DNA of 41,843 bases, from positions 1 to 41,843 of the forward strand of contig CAZTZL010000023.1 of NCBI GenBank assembly GCA_964617625.1, read 5' to 3'. The position numbers were made by a program, and so were the translations under genes. Shown here one piece after another: positions 18,301 through 25,263 of the stretch (its first letter is position 1; every line of letters begins with the position of its first letter). The stretch is from CAZTZL01 sp964617625 (GTDB lineage: Bacteria > Zhuqueibacterota > QNDG01 > DSAB01). The notes under the pieces were generated by a model. It saw only the letters and a list, made by a program, of their open reading frames with translations, searched no databases and was not told the origin of the DNA.

Positions 18301-18495
18301 GATGAAAGCTGGAAACCTTTTGCCAAAGGATCTTTGGGATTACCCAGGCTGAACGATTTGCGGGGAGGAGTCGGATTCGGGCTTCGAATGAACTTGGGTT
18401 TCATTCTATTGAGATATGATGTGGCCTGGCAAACCGATTATTCTTCCACCAAAGGAAAACCTATGCACTATCTTTCTTTGGGAGCCGAATTTTAA
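15352..18495 (+). CDS. Exported peptidase-MA-like metalloprotease / TolB-type propeller / outer-membrane barrel fusion
   Basis: The protein has 1047 residues with a signal peptide ending near VFAQ. Residues about 35-260 form a gluzincin-like peptidase (peptidase MA family): HHELTH gives the zinc site H143-E144-x2-H147, and WLAEGLAE supplies the third ligand near E177. Residues about 280-610 contain TolB/PD40 beta-propeller blades with repeated phrases such as SPDGKEIAFVSDR, WSPDGKNVVF and YSPDGRKIAFISD. From about 690 to the end the sequence is aromatic beta strands with Omp85/surface-antigen character (LGGMRNWVNY, then FTDVGSAW, then a terminal SLGAEF). The natural reading is an outer-membrane barrel with a propeller and protease domain attached, acting on envelope proteins. 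The individual domains are well supported; topology and substrate are inference. It follows the lipoprotein gene closely and a hairpin lies after its stop. Confidence 0.9.
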   Translation: MNFRTIKNIGYVCTVILLVQFYPGQSVFAQSFGKNKVQYQDFDWKYVQSKYFDVYYYDEEKALAEFVADVAESSYVALKHDLGYQIQERIPILVYDGHNDFEQTNVTYSMIEESVGGFTEIFKDRIVLPFQGNYEEFRHVIHHELTHAVMFQMLYGKGMGSMVSGMIRFQVPLWLAEGLAEYESLGWDTDSDMFMRDATLNGYVPPIQQMYGFMVYKGGQSVLNYIAEKYGSPKIGEILTKIRLHRNVERGLKQSIGVGIEELSKRWQKYLKKAYWPDIENRDEPEDIAKRLTDHTKQKQFLNNAPALSPKGDKMIYLSDRSDYIDIYLMSTIDSKKSKKLVTGERSNLFEELHWLRPGMDWSPDGKNVVFATKAGGKDALYIYNIEDEKITNTFHFPLDGIFSPAWSPTSDMIAFMGMEGGQSDIYTFRLSDETLSQITNDIFSDMDPTWSPDGKEIAFVSDRENYLEPVSANFKIQSHNYKKQDLYTIDVENRRIAKLTNEWGIVKDPAYSPDGRKIAFISDKNGIDNIYILNRDTEDIYPITNLLTGVSQISWSREGSRFAFASFYYAGYDIYLLNNPLDIEPGSVTLRNTAFMDRKEKQVVLEEKESEKPDKQLAMDLRHFVFGDKFRRGEIDPFRKENKTFLDSAAYKDSEGEYKSHRYKIKFTPDWVDGSAGYSQFFGLQGSSMIVLSDILGNHQINIYTDLFYNLKNSNFQLAYFYLPKRIDIGAAIFHYSYLYYTYYSDGYYLYYNYIRDRNYGISLYASRPFNRYQRIDLGITGLGIDRDYGDLDPYGYTGEFLTELGSLYKRRVLLLNLGYTTDTVVWGITGPVNGRRSNLTVTYSPSISNKYGLDFWTVRGDWRHYLRIKRDYTLALRLDAGASEGKNPQRFLLGGMRNWVNYKYREIPNDQLWEDLFYFSTFETPLRGSSYYEMIGTRFVLANVEFRFPLVQYLILGWPLPIGFQNIRGVIFTDVGSAWDNDESWKPFAKGSLGLPRLNDLRGGVGFGLRMNLGFILLRYDVAWQTDYSSTKGKPMHYLSLGAEF

Positions 18496-18521
18496 AGGTT
18501 AAAAAAAAGGAAATGGATATC

Positions 18522-18548
18522 AGGGTTCAGGATATTCCTGAACCTTTT
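18522..18548 (+). terminator. Hairpin terminator between the peptidase-barrel gene and dsbD
   Basis: GGTTCAGGA (18524-18532) pairs perfectly with TCCTGAACC (18536-18544) around a three-base TAT loop, with two further weak pairs and a short T run. Good stem, short U-tract, so it may be partial. Confidence 0.65.
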
Positions 18549-18577
18549 CCATGCATTGACAATTCGGAGAGGTTATT

Positions 18578-20317
18578 ATGAAACGGCCGCTGTCGATCTT
18601 TTTATGGATACTGTTTTTGTACTGTTCTCTGTTGGCTCAAATTCCCGAGAACATGAAAATAGACTCAGACGTCGTTCCGCAGAACATACAAAAGGGTGGT
18701 GAAGCCGTACTCATTCTAACCATCAACATTCCTTCACGTTTTCACATCAGTGATCCTTCAAGCGGATTGTTACAGGTCCTTCCCGATACATTAAACGAAA
18801 TCCGATTTGGCTCGCCTGTTTTTCCCAATAGTATAAAAACGAAATATGGTTCGATCTACAGCGGAACGATAGAAATCAAATTGCCTCTGACAATCGATTC
18901 GCAATCTTTGCCCGGGGAAAAATCTCTTCATGTAAAAATGATTTATCAACCGTGCGACGAAAAAGACGATACCTGTTTTCCTCCACAGACCCGAATTGTA
19001 GAGACGGTTTTTACTGTGCTTGATGAAGAGACAGCCGGTCAATCAAACATTGGAATTTCCGAGGGAATCGCGGGAAAGCTGACGCATGCCCTCGAAAGAG
19101 GATCCATTCTCGCTTTTATACTGATTTTTGTTGGTGGGCTGTTGACCAGTCTGACGCCCTGTGTCTATCCGATGATTCCGATTACGATTGCGGTGATCGG
19201 CGCACAGGCAGCCGGGAAAAAATTGAAAGGTTTTGTACTGTCTCTCTTTTATGTTTTGGGTATTGCAACCACATTTTCCGTTTTGGGAGTAGTGGCCGCG
19301 AAAACCGGTTCACTCTTCGGTTCCGCTACCCAGCATCCGATCGTCCAGATTTTCATCGCGGCCGTATTTTTATTCATGGGGCTCTCTATGCTTGGTTTTT
19401 TTATTCTACAGATGCCTTCTGCAATATCGAGCAAACTTCAGAGGAAAAGGGGAAAGGGATTCATTGGCGCCTATCTGACCGGGCTGGTGGCCGGCCTGGT
19501 GGTTTCTCCCTGCGTCGGCCCTTTGCTGATCGTGATTCTCGCCTGGGTTGCGAAAACAGGATCCGTTTTGCTGGGATTCGGCCTACTGTTTACGTTTGCA
19601 CTGGGAATCGGAGTTTTATTTATTATCCTCGGAACCTTCTCAGGAGTTCTGAGAAATCTGCCTAAATCGGGCGGCTGGACAGACTATATTGAAAAGGGGT
19701 TTGGTCTGCTTCTCATTGTTTTAGCCATTCTGTTCTTAAAACCGGTACTGCCGCTGTTGATTTATCAGGGCATCTGGGGAGTGTTTTTAATCGTGCTGGG
19801 CACATTCCTTGGTATATTTTCTCCTCAGGCACAGGATGCGAAAAAGTCCCAAAAAATGACCAGGGCTTTGAGTTATTTGGCCGTTCTTATTGGCAGTCTT
19901 TTTATTTTCTTTAGTTTTTATCAACACTATCAGGTTAAGGCCGGATATTCGCCGGAATCCATCCGAAAGGAATCCCAGGATAAATTCTGGATTTTATCCG
20001 AAGAGGAAGGATTCCAGTTAGCCCAAATTGAAAAGAAACCGATTCTGATCGATTTCTTTGCAGACTGGTGTGCGGCCTGTCACGAGCTGGATGAAAAAAC
20101 CTGGTCCGATCCGTTTGTAAAAAACGAGTTGAAACGATTTATTACGGTTAAATTAAATTTGACCAAGGATAACGAAACAACCAAACGACACTATCAAAAA
20201 TATAACATACAAGGGCTTCCGACTGTTATAATTATCAATTCATCTGGGGAGGAGTTATCACGATTCTCGGGGTTTAAATCACCAAATGATGTCTTGAAAA
20301 TTCTAAAAGATTTCTGA
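18578..20317 (+). CDS. dsbD: Thiol:disulfide interchange protein DsbD
   Basis: Carries electrons from cytoplasmic thioredoxin across the inner membrane to periplasmic thiol proteins. The 579 residues show the three standard parts: a signal peptide and periplasmic alpha domain with the C126/C133 pair (QPCDEKDDTC); eight or so membrane segments from about 185 to 455 with the two conserved cysteines C195 (LTPCVYP) and C312 (SPCVGP); and a C-terminal thioredoxin-like gamma domain with the CxxC motif DWCAACH (C498, C501). Every redox cysteine is present, so the protein should be active. Length matches E. coli DsbD (565). GGAGAGG precedes the ATG by a few bases. The nearby envelope genes give possible clients, but no cytochrome-maturation genes are in view. 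Confidence 0.95.
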   Translation: MKRPLSIFLWILFLYCSLLAQIPENMKIDSDVVPQNIQKGGEAVLILTINIPSRFHISDPSSGLLQVLPDTLNEIRFGSPVFPNSIKTKYGSIYSGTIEIKLPLTIDSQSLPGEKSLHVKMIYQPCDEKDDTCFPPQTRIVETVFTVLDEETAGQSNIGISEGIAGKLTHALERGSILAFILIFVGGLLTSLTPCVYPMIPITIAVIGAQAAGKKLKGFVLSLFYVLGIATTFSVLGVVAAKTGSLFGSATQHPIVQIFIAAVFLFMGLSMLGFFILQMPSAISSKLQRKRGKGFIGAYLTGLVAGLVVSPCVGPLLIVILAWVAKTGSVLLGFGLLFTFALGIGVLFIILGTFSGVLRNLPKSGGWTDYIEKGFGLLLIVLAILFLKPVLPLLIYQGIWGVFLIVLGTFLGIFSPQAQDAKKSQKMTRALSYLAVLIGSLFIFFSFYQHYQVKAGYSPESIRKESQDKFWILSEEEGFQLAQIEKKPILIDFFADWCAACHELDEKTWSDPFVKNELKRFITVKLNLTKDNETTKRHYQKYNIQGLPTVIIINSSGEELSRFSGFKSPNDVLKILKDF

Positions 20318-20370
20318 GCCGAGTTAAGCCTCTATATAAATTTGGAAATAGAGAGAGGAAGGATGAAATC

Positions 20371-22710
20371 ATGATAAAATATCTCAAAATAAATATCATG
20401 TTATTGTTTTTAATGAGTACACCTTTTTTTGCACGGGAAGCAGGCAAGATCAGCGGACGGGTAATTGATGCCGATACCAAGCAACCGTTGTTTGGCACCA
20501 ATGTACTTGTTGTGGGAACTGAAAGGGGTGCAGCTGCTGATGAGTCAGGTAATTATGAAATCCAGAATATTCCGGTCGGTACTTATCAAATCCAATTTAC
20601 TTTTATTGGATACAAGATGTTAGTCAAGACGGATATTGTTGTAAAAACAGCATCGCCAGCATTTGTGAATGCTGAGCTTGAACCGGAAATTGTGGAAGGA
20701 GAAAGTGTTGCAGTAACAGCTGGATACTTTTACAGCCAAACAGATGTACAGCCCAGTATTATTGCTCTGTCACGGGAAGAGATCCGGCGGTATCCGGGTG
20801 GATTCGAAGATATTGTGAGGACAGTTTCTACATTGCCAGGTGTTGCGATCAACATGGCGGGTGGCCGGAATGATTTGCTCGTGCGCGGCGGTGGACCTTC
20901 TGAAAATTTGTACCTGATCAATAACATTGAAGTGCCCAATATCAACCATTTCGGGACACCGGGCAATACGGGTGGCAGTTTGAGTTTTGTGAATCTTGAT
21001 TTTGTAGAGGATGTTACTTTTTCAACGGGTGGATTCGGTGCTCGTTACGGGGACAAGATGTCCTCTGTCATTGCGTTAACCATGGTTAAACGTCGACCGG
21101 ATCAATTCGAGGCAAAAGGTACAATTTCCGCAACTCAATATGGATTTAGTTTTGAGACGCCGATTCACAATCATGGCAGTATGATTTTTTCAGCTCGAAA
21201 GAGTTATCTGGATCTTATTTTTAATGCTGCAGGGCTGCCTTTTGTCCCAGTATATACAGATTTTAATGTTCTGCTGAATTGTGATTTGTCTCCCAGAGAT
21301 CGGTTGTTTATCATCGGCTTATCTGCAATTGATAATGTAGACCGTAATCAGAGCTCTCTGGAGAACAGGGTATTCAATGCCGGATTACTGGATAACTCCC
21401 AGTACAAAGGCATCACGGGGTTGAATTATCGCCGCCTGCTTCCAGGTGGTTACATGGATGCAACAATCAGTGTGAACCTGTCCCGTTTTCGACTGAGCCA
21501 GATAAATGAATATGAAGAGAAATATTTTAGCAACAATGCGGATGAATGGGAATACGCTGCTAAAATTCAATACTACCAATCGTTGGGGAGGCGTTTGAAT
21601 GTACTTACAGGTGTATCCGCAAAAGCTATCCGGAATGAGAACAATACCACATTTGCGGATACAATCTATGACCGGTCCGGGAACCGGGTACCGATAGCAG
21701 AGCTTGGCTTGCCTTCTGAATCTACCATCAATGCATCGGGACACAAACTGGCCGGATTCGTGGAACTGGAATGGACAGTACATCCCAAGCTCACCATCAA
21801 CTTTGGTTTGCGTGCGGATTATTTTGATTTTATTAACTCGCCGTTTTATCTGGGACCCCGTCTGTCTCTGGAGTACCGGCCGCATCCTCTGCATAATCTA
21901 CGTATTAGCGGCGGTATATATAGCCAATCGCCATCCTATGTGTGGGTTGTTAATCCGGTTAACAAGGATCTGCTCGCGCTGAAAAATAAAATGGGGGTGC
22001 TCGGTTGGGATCTCCTCATTCGTGAGGATACACGTTTATCTATAGAAGGATATTACAAAGAGTATACCGATTTGCCCGCAGGGACGTTATCGGGTGTGAC
22101 GGACTATATAGTAATGACCAATACCGGTACATCGTTTGGCGGCCGCGAGGATGATTTCCAATCCTTCGGTTATTTTACACTGGTTTCGGAGGGACGCGGC
22201 CAGTCAAAGGGTGTTGAGTTGTCCATTCAGAAAAAGTTTTCTCAGATTCCGCTCTATGGTCTGGTTAGTCTGGCTTACAATGAAACGGAATTTACAGCAG
22301 TAGATGGAAATGTGTATCCTGGCCAGTATGATCAGCGGTTTATATTTAATCTATCCGGCGGATACATTTTCAATGACAAGTGGGAAGTATCGGCCAAGTT
22401 CCGTTATTTTACAGGAGTTCCGTATACGCCTGTTTATCGTCCGTCAGAAAATCCAGTCCATCCAGGTACAATACAGAATTTGCCAGAAGAGTATTTGTCC
22501 GCTCGTCTCGATCCAGGCCATCATCTTGATGTCCGAGTCGACCGATATTTTAACTTCCGCAAAGTCACTTTAATTGTTTACGTGGATATTCAGAATATCT
22601 ATAATTACAAGATCCCGATGAAACCGAACTATGATTTCTGGAACGATACAATTGAATCGAGCAGTTCCATTGGTATTCTACCTTCGATCGGGATTAGTTT
22701 GGAGATTTAA
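20371..22710 (+). CDS. TonB-dependent outer-membrane receptor with N-terminal CarboxypepD_reg domain
   Basis: The protein has 779 residues. A signal peptide (about 1-22, ending FFA) is followed by a CarboxypepD_reg/CNA-B-like beta domain (about 26-105: KISGRVIDADTKQPL, then GxYEIQNIPVGTYQIQFTFIGY), typical of Bacteroidota-type receptors. The plug domain (about 120-230) has IPNEVP-type features: TLPGV, LLVRGGGPSENLYLI and PNINHFG. The rest is a 22-strand-like barrel with many aromatic strands, ending in GISLEI. No SusD partner gene is adjacent, which argues against a polysaccharide-utilisation locus, and no siderophore or cobalamin gene is near, so the ligand is unknown. AGGAAGG lies upstream of the ATG. 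It is 53 bases after dsbD, close enough for co-transcription. Confidence 0.92.
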   Translation: MIKYLKINIMLLFLMSTPFFAREAGKISGRVIDADTKQPLFGTNVLVVGTERGAAADESGNYEIQNIPVGTYQIQFTFIGYKMLVKTDIVVKTASPAFVNAELEPEIVEGESVAVTAGYFYSQTDVQPSIIALSREEIRRYPGGFEDIVRTVSTLPGVAINMAGGRNDLLVRGGGPSENLYLINNIEVPNINHFGTPGNTGGSLSFVNLDFVEDVTFSTGGFGARYGDKMSSVIALTMVKRRPDQFEAKGTISATQYGFSFETPIHNHGSMIFSARKSYLDLIFNAAGLPFVPVYTDFNVLLNCDLSPRDRLFIIGLSAIDNVDRNQSSLENRVFNAGLLDNSQYKGITGLNYRRLLPGGYMDATISVNLSRFRLSQINEYEEKYFSNNADEWEYAAKIQYYQSLGRRLNVLTGVSAKAIRNENNTTFADTIYDRSGNRVPIAELGLPSESTINASGHKLAGFVELEWTVHPKLTINFGLRADYFDFINSPFYLGPRLSLEYRPHPLHNLRISGGIYSQSPSYVWVVNPVNKDLLALKNKMGVLGWDLLIREDTRLSIEGYYKEYTDLPAGTLSGVTDYIVMTNTGTSFGGREDDFQSFGYFTLVSEGRGQSKGVELSIQKKFSQIPLYGLVSLAYNETEFTAVDGNVYPGQYDQRFIFNLSGGYIFNDKWEVSAKFRYFTGVPYTPVYRPSENPVHPGTIQNLPEEYLSARLDPGHHLDVRVDRYFNFRKVTLIVYVDIQNIYNYKIPMKPNYDFWNDTIESSSSIGILPSIGISLEI

Positions 22711-22817
22711 GACTATTTCCCGGATCAGAATAATATCCTTCTTCTTTATCCTCTGAATTTTCCCTTGATTTTTAGATGGTTTTCATTAACTTCTAAAAAT
22801 GATCCATCGAGGAGAAT

Positions 22818-23102
22818 ATGCACCTGATTACTTTTACTTATGAAATGTCCGAAGCAGACCAGTCGGAATTTATTGAATCGATTAAAGCGCTGAAAAATTT
22901 TTGGAAATCTCATGGGCTTTCTCTTTCCATATACAGGGATGTGAATCGAAAAGACAGAATTCAACAGACATTTTTGACCGAGAGAACGGTGGATGAAATC
23001 ATACAATTGATCAGAGAGGATCCCAAAGCACGGGTGTTTTTTGAAATGATCAAAACGTGGGCCGGCCACGTTGTTGTTTCTGTTTATCAAAAAATACTAT
23101 AA
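22818..23102 (+). CDS. Small hypothetical protein
   Basis: The protein has 94 residues. GAGGAG (22809-22814) precedes the ATG at a normal distance, which supports translation. I do not recognise a family. The pattern beta (LITFTYEM), helix (EADQSEFIESIKALKNFWKS), beta (LSIYRDV), helix, beta (VVVSVYQ) suggests a small alpha/beta fold like the dimeric alpha/beta-barrel (ABM-like) family, but that is only secondary-structure guesswork. No cysteines or clear catalytic motif are seen and no signal peptide, so it is probably cytoplasmic. An open frame on the opposite strand covers the same DNA; the + frame is favoured by its ribosome site and by matching the direction of its neighbours. Confidence 0.6.
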   Translation: MHLITFTYEMSEADQSEFIESIKALKNFWKSHGLSLSIYRDVNRKDRIQQTFLTERTVDEIIQLIREDPKARVFFEMIKTWAGHVVVSVYQKIL

Positions 23103-23157
23103 AGATTTTAATCCTTAAAGTTTTTATCCCAAAAGAAGAACGGGCTCAAATAACCAG

Positions 23158-23625
23158 ATGGTATTTATTATACAAAATGTTATTGATATACTGGAAAACA
23201 GTGAAAACATTTTATTTCCCGTGAAAAAATTGTGGCTGGAGTTACAAGCGAAGTCCGTTGATTTTGATGAGACTTTTGAGGGATTGGTGCATATTTTAGA
23301 TGGGAATCCACAGTTCCGGATTTACAAACAGATGAGGGCTCAGAATGCCCATTGTTGTGAATCTATTGTTTCAAATGAAGAAATGGAAAAAGCAGGTTTT
23401 TTCCAGGGCCCCTGGGTCGCCCTGAGGGACCGAATTCCAACTCACCGGGAAGCGGCAGAGGGTCTGATTGAGAAGGCTGACCGGACATTTGAGACACTTA
23501 AAAATGCGTGGGAAATTCGGCCACTGGATAATGAAGTGATCGAAGATCAACTTCTGTTCGCACTGGCAAAGACACAGCAGTTGCGGAATGAACTGAGAAT
23601 GATTTTTGGAAAAAAGAATTCATAA
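23158..23625 (+). CDS. Hypothetical protein
   Basis: The protein has 155 residues starting at ATG 23158, with only a weak purine-rich AAGAAGAA upstream. The N-terminal half (about 1-75) reads like a short helix-turn-helix-like or winged unit: VKKLWLELQAKSVDFDETFEGLVHILDG is helical with a beta tail, residues 22-50. The C-terminal half is helical and charged. There is a Cys-Cys pair (HCCES) and no membrane segment or signal peptide. I do not recognise the family and assign no function. It lies 55 bases after the previous small gene in the same direction, and a REP-like palindrome follows its stop. Confidence 0.62.
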   Translation: MVFIIQNVIDILENSENILFPVKKLWLELQAKSVDFDETFEGLVHILDGNPQFRIYKQMRAQNAHCCESIVSNEEMEKAGFFQGPWVALRDRIPTHREAAEGLIEKADRTFETLKNAWEIRPLDNEVIEDQLLFALAKTQQLRNELRMIFGKKNS

Positions 23626-23654
23626 TTGATCTCTGGCAAATTTTATGATATTGT

Positions 23655-23722
23655 TTTCCTGAGTTCAGCGAAGAGTCTTTTTACTTTATCCGAGATGCTT
23701 CGACTTCACTCAGCATGACATT
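23655..23722. repeat. REP/MITE-like imperfect palindrome
   Basis: A left arm CCTGAGTTCAGCGAAGAGTC (from 23658) and a right arm GAGATGCTTCGACTTCACTC running on into AGCATGACA (23692-23719) are imperfect inverted copies around an AT-rich spacer. The CTGAG-n-GAAGTCGAAG core resembles a short palindromic element seen between genes of many bacteria. It sits in the 161-base gap between two small genes. Only one copy is in the window, so repetition in the genome is not shown here. Confidence 0.55.
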
Positions 23723-23786
23723 TTATTTTCTGGTTTTCTCGAAATTTGCACAGGTCAAGATAGCAGAATAAAATATTCTATTCGGA

Positions 23787-24098
23787 TTGAGATTGGTGCC
23801 GAATCGTTTTTTAAGTCAAAAAATTCAGCGGGTTGATTTCGACTCGGGGAAAAATCTTGTATCATTCAAGCTTGGTTCCCGACTGTATCGGGTGGTAAAA
23901 ATACTGAAACAATGGCAAGATTACGATTACAGTCCGCTCGCACCCAAACGCGATTGGCGATCACGTCATCATAGAAATTACTATCGCATTATCGTCGATA
24001 CAGGGCAGTGTTTTGAGTTGTACTGCGACAGGGGAACAAGTTTAAAATCGCCTAAAAGCTGGGTTCTGATTCGTGAAATTATAGATGATGAAACGTAA
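23787..24098 (+). CDS. Small protein resembling DUF6504
   Basis: The protein has up to 103 residues. The start is uncertain: TTG 23787, TTG 23793 and GTG 23796 are all in frame and none has a strong ribosome site. The core reads 'F-x-W/L-x-x-RLYRV-x-x-IL-x-x-W', then 'RNYYRIIVDTGQCFELYCDR', then a closing W-x-L-x-x-I, which resembles the small DUF6504 family. In actinobacteria that family is found with Y-family DNA polymerase genes; none is seen here. The match is from memory of a short pattern and is tentative. The protein is basic in its middle (KRDWRSRHHR), so nucleic-acid binding is possible. It lies 24 bases before kamA. Confidence 0.55.
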   Translation: MRLVPNRFLSQKIQRVDFDSGKNLVSFKLGSRLYRVVKILKQWQDYDYSPLAPKRDWRSRHHRNYYRIIVDTGQCFELYCDRGTSLKSPKSWVLIREIIDDET

Positions 24099-24122
24099 AA
24101 AAATGGGAAATCGATTTCAATA

Positions 24123-25238
24123 GTGAATCGATGGAATCAACATACTGCATGGCAGGAACTGATGCAAAAAAGCGTGCGCACCTCTGAAGCATTGTCTCAC
24201 CATTTTGATATTAACTCTTCATCAGTAAAAGAGGTTGAGAAGCAATTTCCGATTCGAATCAATCCCTATTTTTTGGATCTGGTGAAGCGGTACGGAAAAC
24301 CACTGGCGCGTCAGGTGATTCCGGACGTCCGGGAAATCGAAGACACTGCCGGATGGATCGATCCCCTGGCTGAAGAGGAGAACAGCCCGGTTCCCAATCT
24401 TGTTCACCGGTATCCCGACAGAGTGCTTTTCCTTGTCTCGTCGGAGTGTGCTGTTTATTGCCGGTTCTGTACGCGAAAACGGAAGATCGGGCACTGGAAC
24501 CCGATCACCGATCAAACCATCGAAGCGGGACTGTACTATATCCGAAATCACAAAGAGGTCAGAGACGTTCTCATTTCAGGCGGTGATCCACTGCTTTTGC
24601 CGGATGACAGACTGGATTGGATCCTGCACATGGTCAGGGAAATTCCGCATGTGGAAATCATCCGGATCGGAACGAGGATTCCTTCAGTTTTACCGCAGCG
24701 CATCACAAAGGGGCTTGTCAGGATACTCAAAAAATATGATCCGCTCTTTCTCAATATTCATTTTAATCATCCAGCAGAGTTGACCGATGAAGTGAAGAAA
24801 AGCTGCCGTCAACTGGTTGATGGAGGTATTCCGTTGGGCAGCCAGACCGTTCTTCTCAAAGGGATCAACGATCATCCCCGTATTATAGCCGATCTGATGA
24901 AGCAGCTGCTTTTGATGCGGGTCAGGCCGTACTATCTGCTTCAGGCCGATCTGGTCAGGGGAACGGATCATTTCAGAACGACCGTTGAAACGGGAATCGA
25001 AATTATGAAATTCCTCAACGGATATATTTCCGGATTGGCAGTGCCAGCATATGTGATCGATCTTCCCGGCGGAGGCGGCAAAGTACCCATTCTTCCGGAG
25101 TATGTGATCAAACTCGACAAGAAAGAAATAATTGTAAAAAATTATCAGGATAAACTATACCGGTATCCCCAGTCCGAACCGGAAGGGGAGAATTTATGTC
25201 CGGATATCGAAAATATTCAATGTGAAGCTCCGAATTAA
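24123..25238 (+). CDS. kamA: KamA-family radical SAM aminomutase
   Basis: Radical S-adenosylmethionine, PLP-dependent enzyme that moves an amino group from C2 to C3 of lysine or a similar amino acid. The 371 residues show the cluster motif C109-x3-C113-x2-C116 (SECAVYCRFCTRKRK), SGGDPLLL, the MRVRPYYLLQADLVRGTDHFR region, and PGGGGK with the PLP-binding lysine at K320. The start is GTG 24123; no in-frame ATG lies at a useful distance. Length falls between EpmB (342) and clostridial lysine 2,3-aminomutase (416). It could be lysine 2,3-aminomutase (making beta-lysine, an osmolyte or antibiotic precursor), an EpmB-like EF-P modifier, or glutamate 2,3-aminomutase. No efp, epmA or beta-lysine acetyltransferase gene is adjacent to decide. 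The family is certain; the substrate is not. Confidence 0.9.
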   Translation: MNRWNQHTAWQELMQKSVRTSEALSHHFDINSSSVKEVEKQFPIRINPYFLDLVKRYGKPLARQVIPDVREIEDTAGWIDPLAEEENSPVPNLVHRYPDRVLFLVSSECAVYCRFCTRKRKIGHWNPITDQTIEAGLYYIRNHKEVRDVLISGGDPLLLPDDRLDWILHMVREIPHVEIIRIGTRIPSVLPQRITKGLVRILKKYDPLFLNIHFNHPAELTDEVKKSCRQLVDGGIPLGSQTVLLKGINDHPRIIADLMKQLLLMRVRPYYLLQADLVRGTDHFRTTVETGIEIMKFLNGYISGLAVPAYVIDLPGGGGKVPILPEYVIKLDKKEIIVKNYQDKLYRYPQSEPEGENLCPDIENIQCEAPN

Positions 25239-25263
25239 TTCAAACACGACTGAGATAAAACAG

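Noticed and set aside
18491..18515. A-rich run after the peptidase-barrel stop as a regulatory site
   Set aside because: It shows no symmetry or known motif; the hairpin following it explains the gap.
18556..18561. TTGACA before dsbD as a promoter -35 box
   Set aside because: A -10 box at normal spacing would fall on the dsbD start codon, so it cannot serve that gene's normal leader.
22769..22799. TTTTTAGA/TCTAAAAA inverted repeat after the TonB receptor as a terminator
   Set aside because: The stem is only A/T-rich with a 15-base loop and no T run follows; too weak to call.
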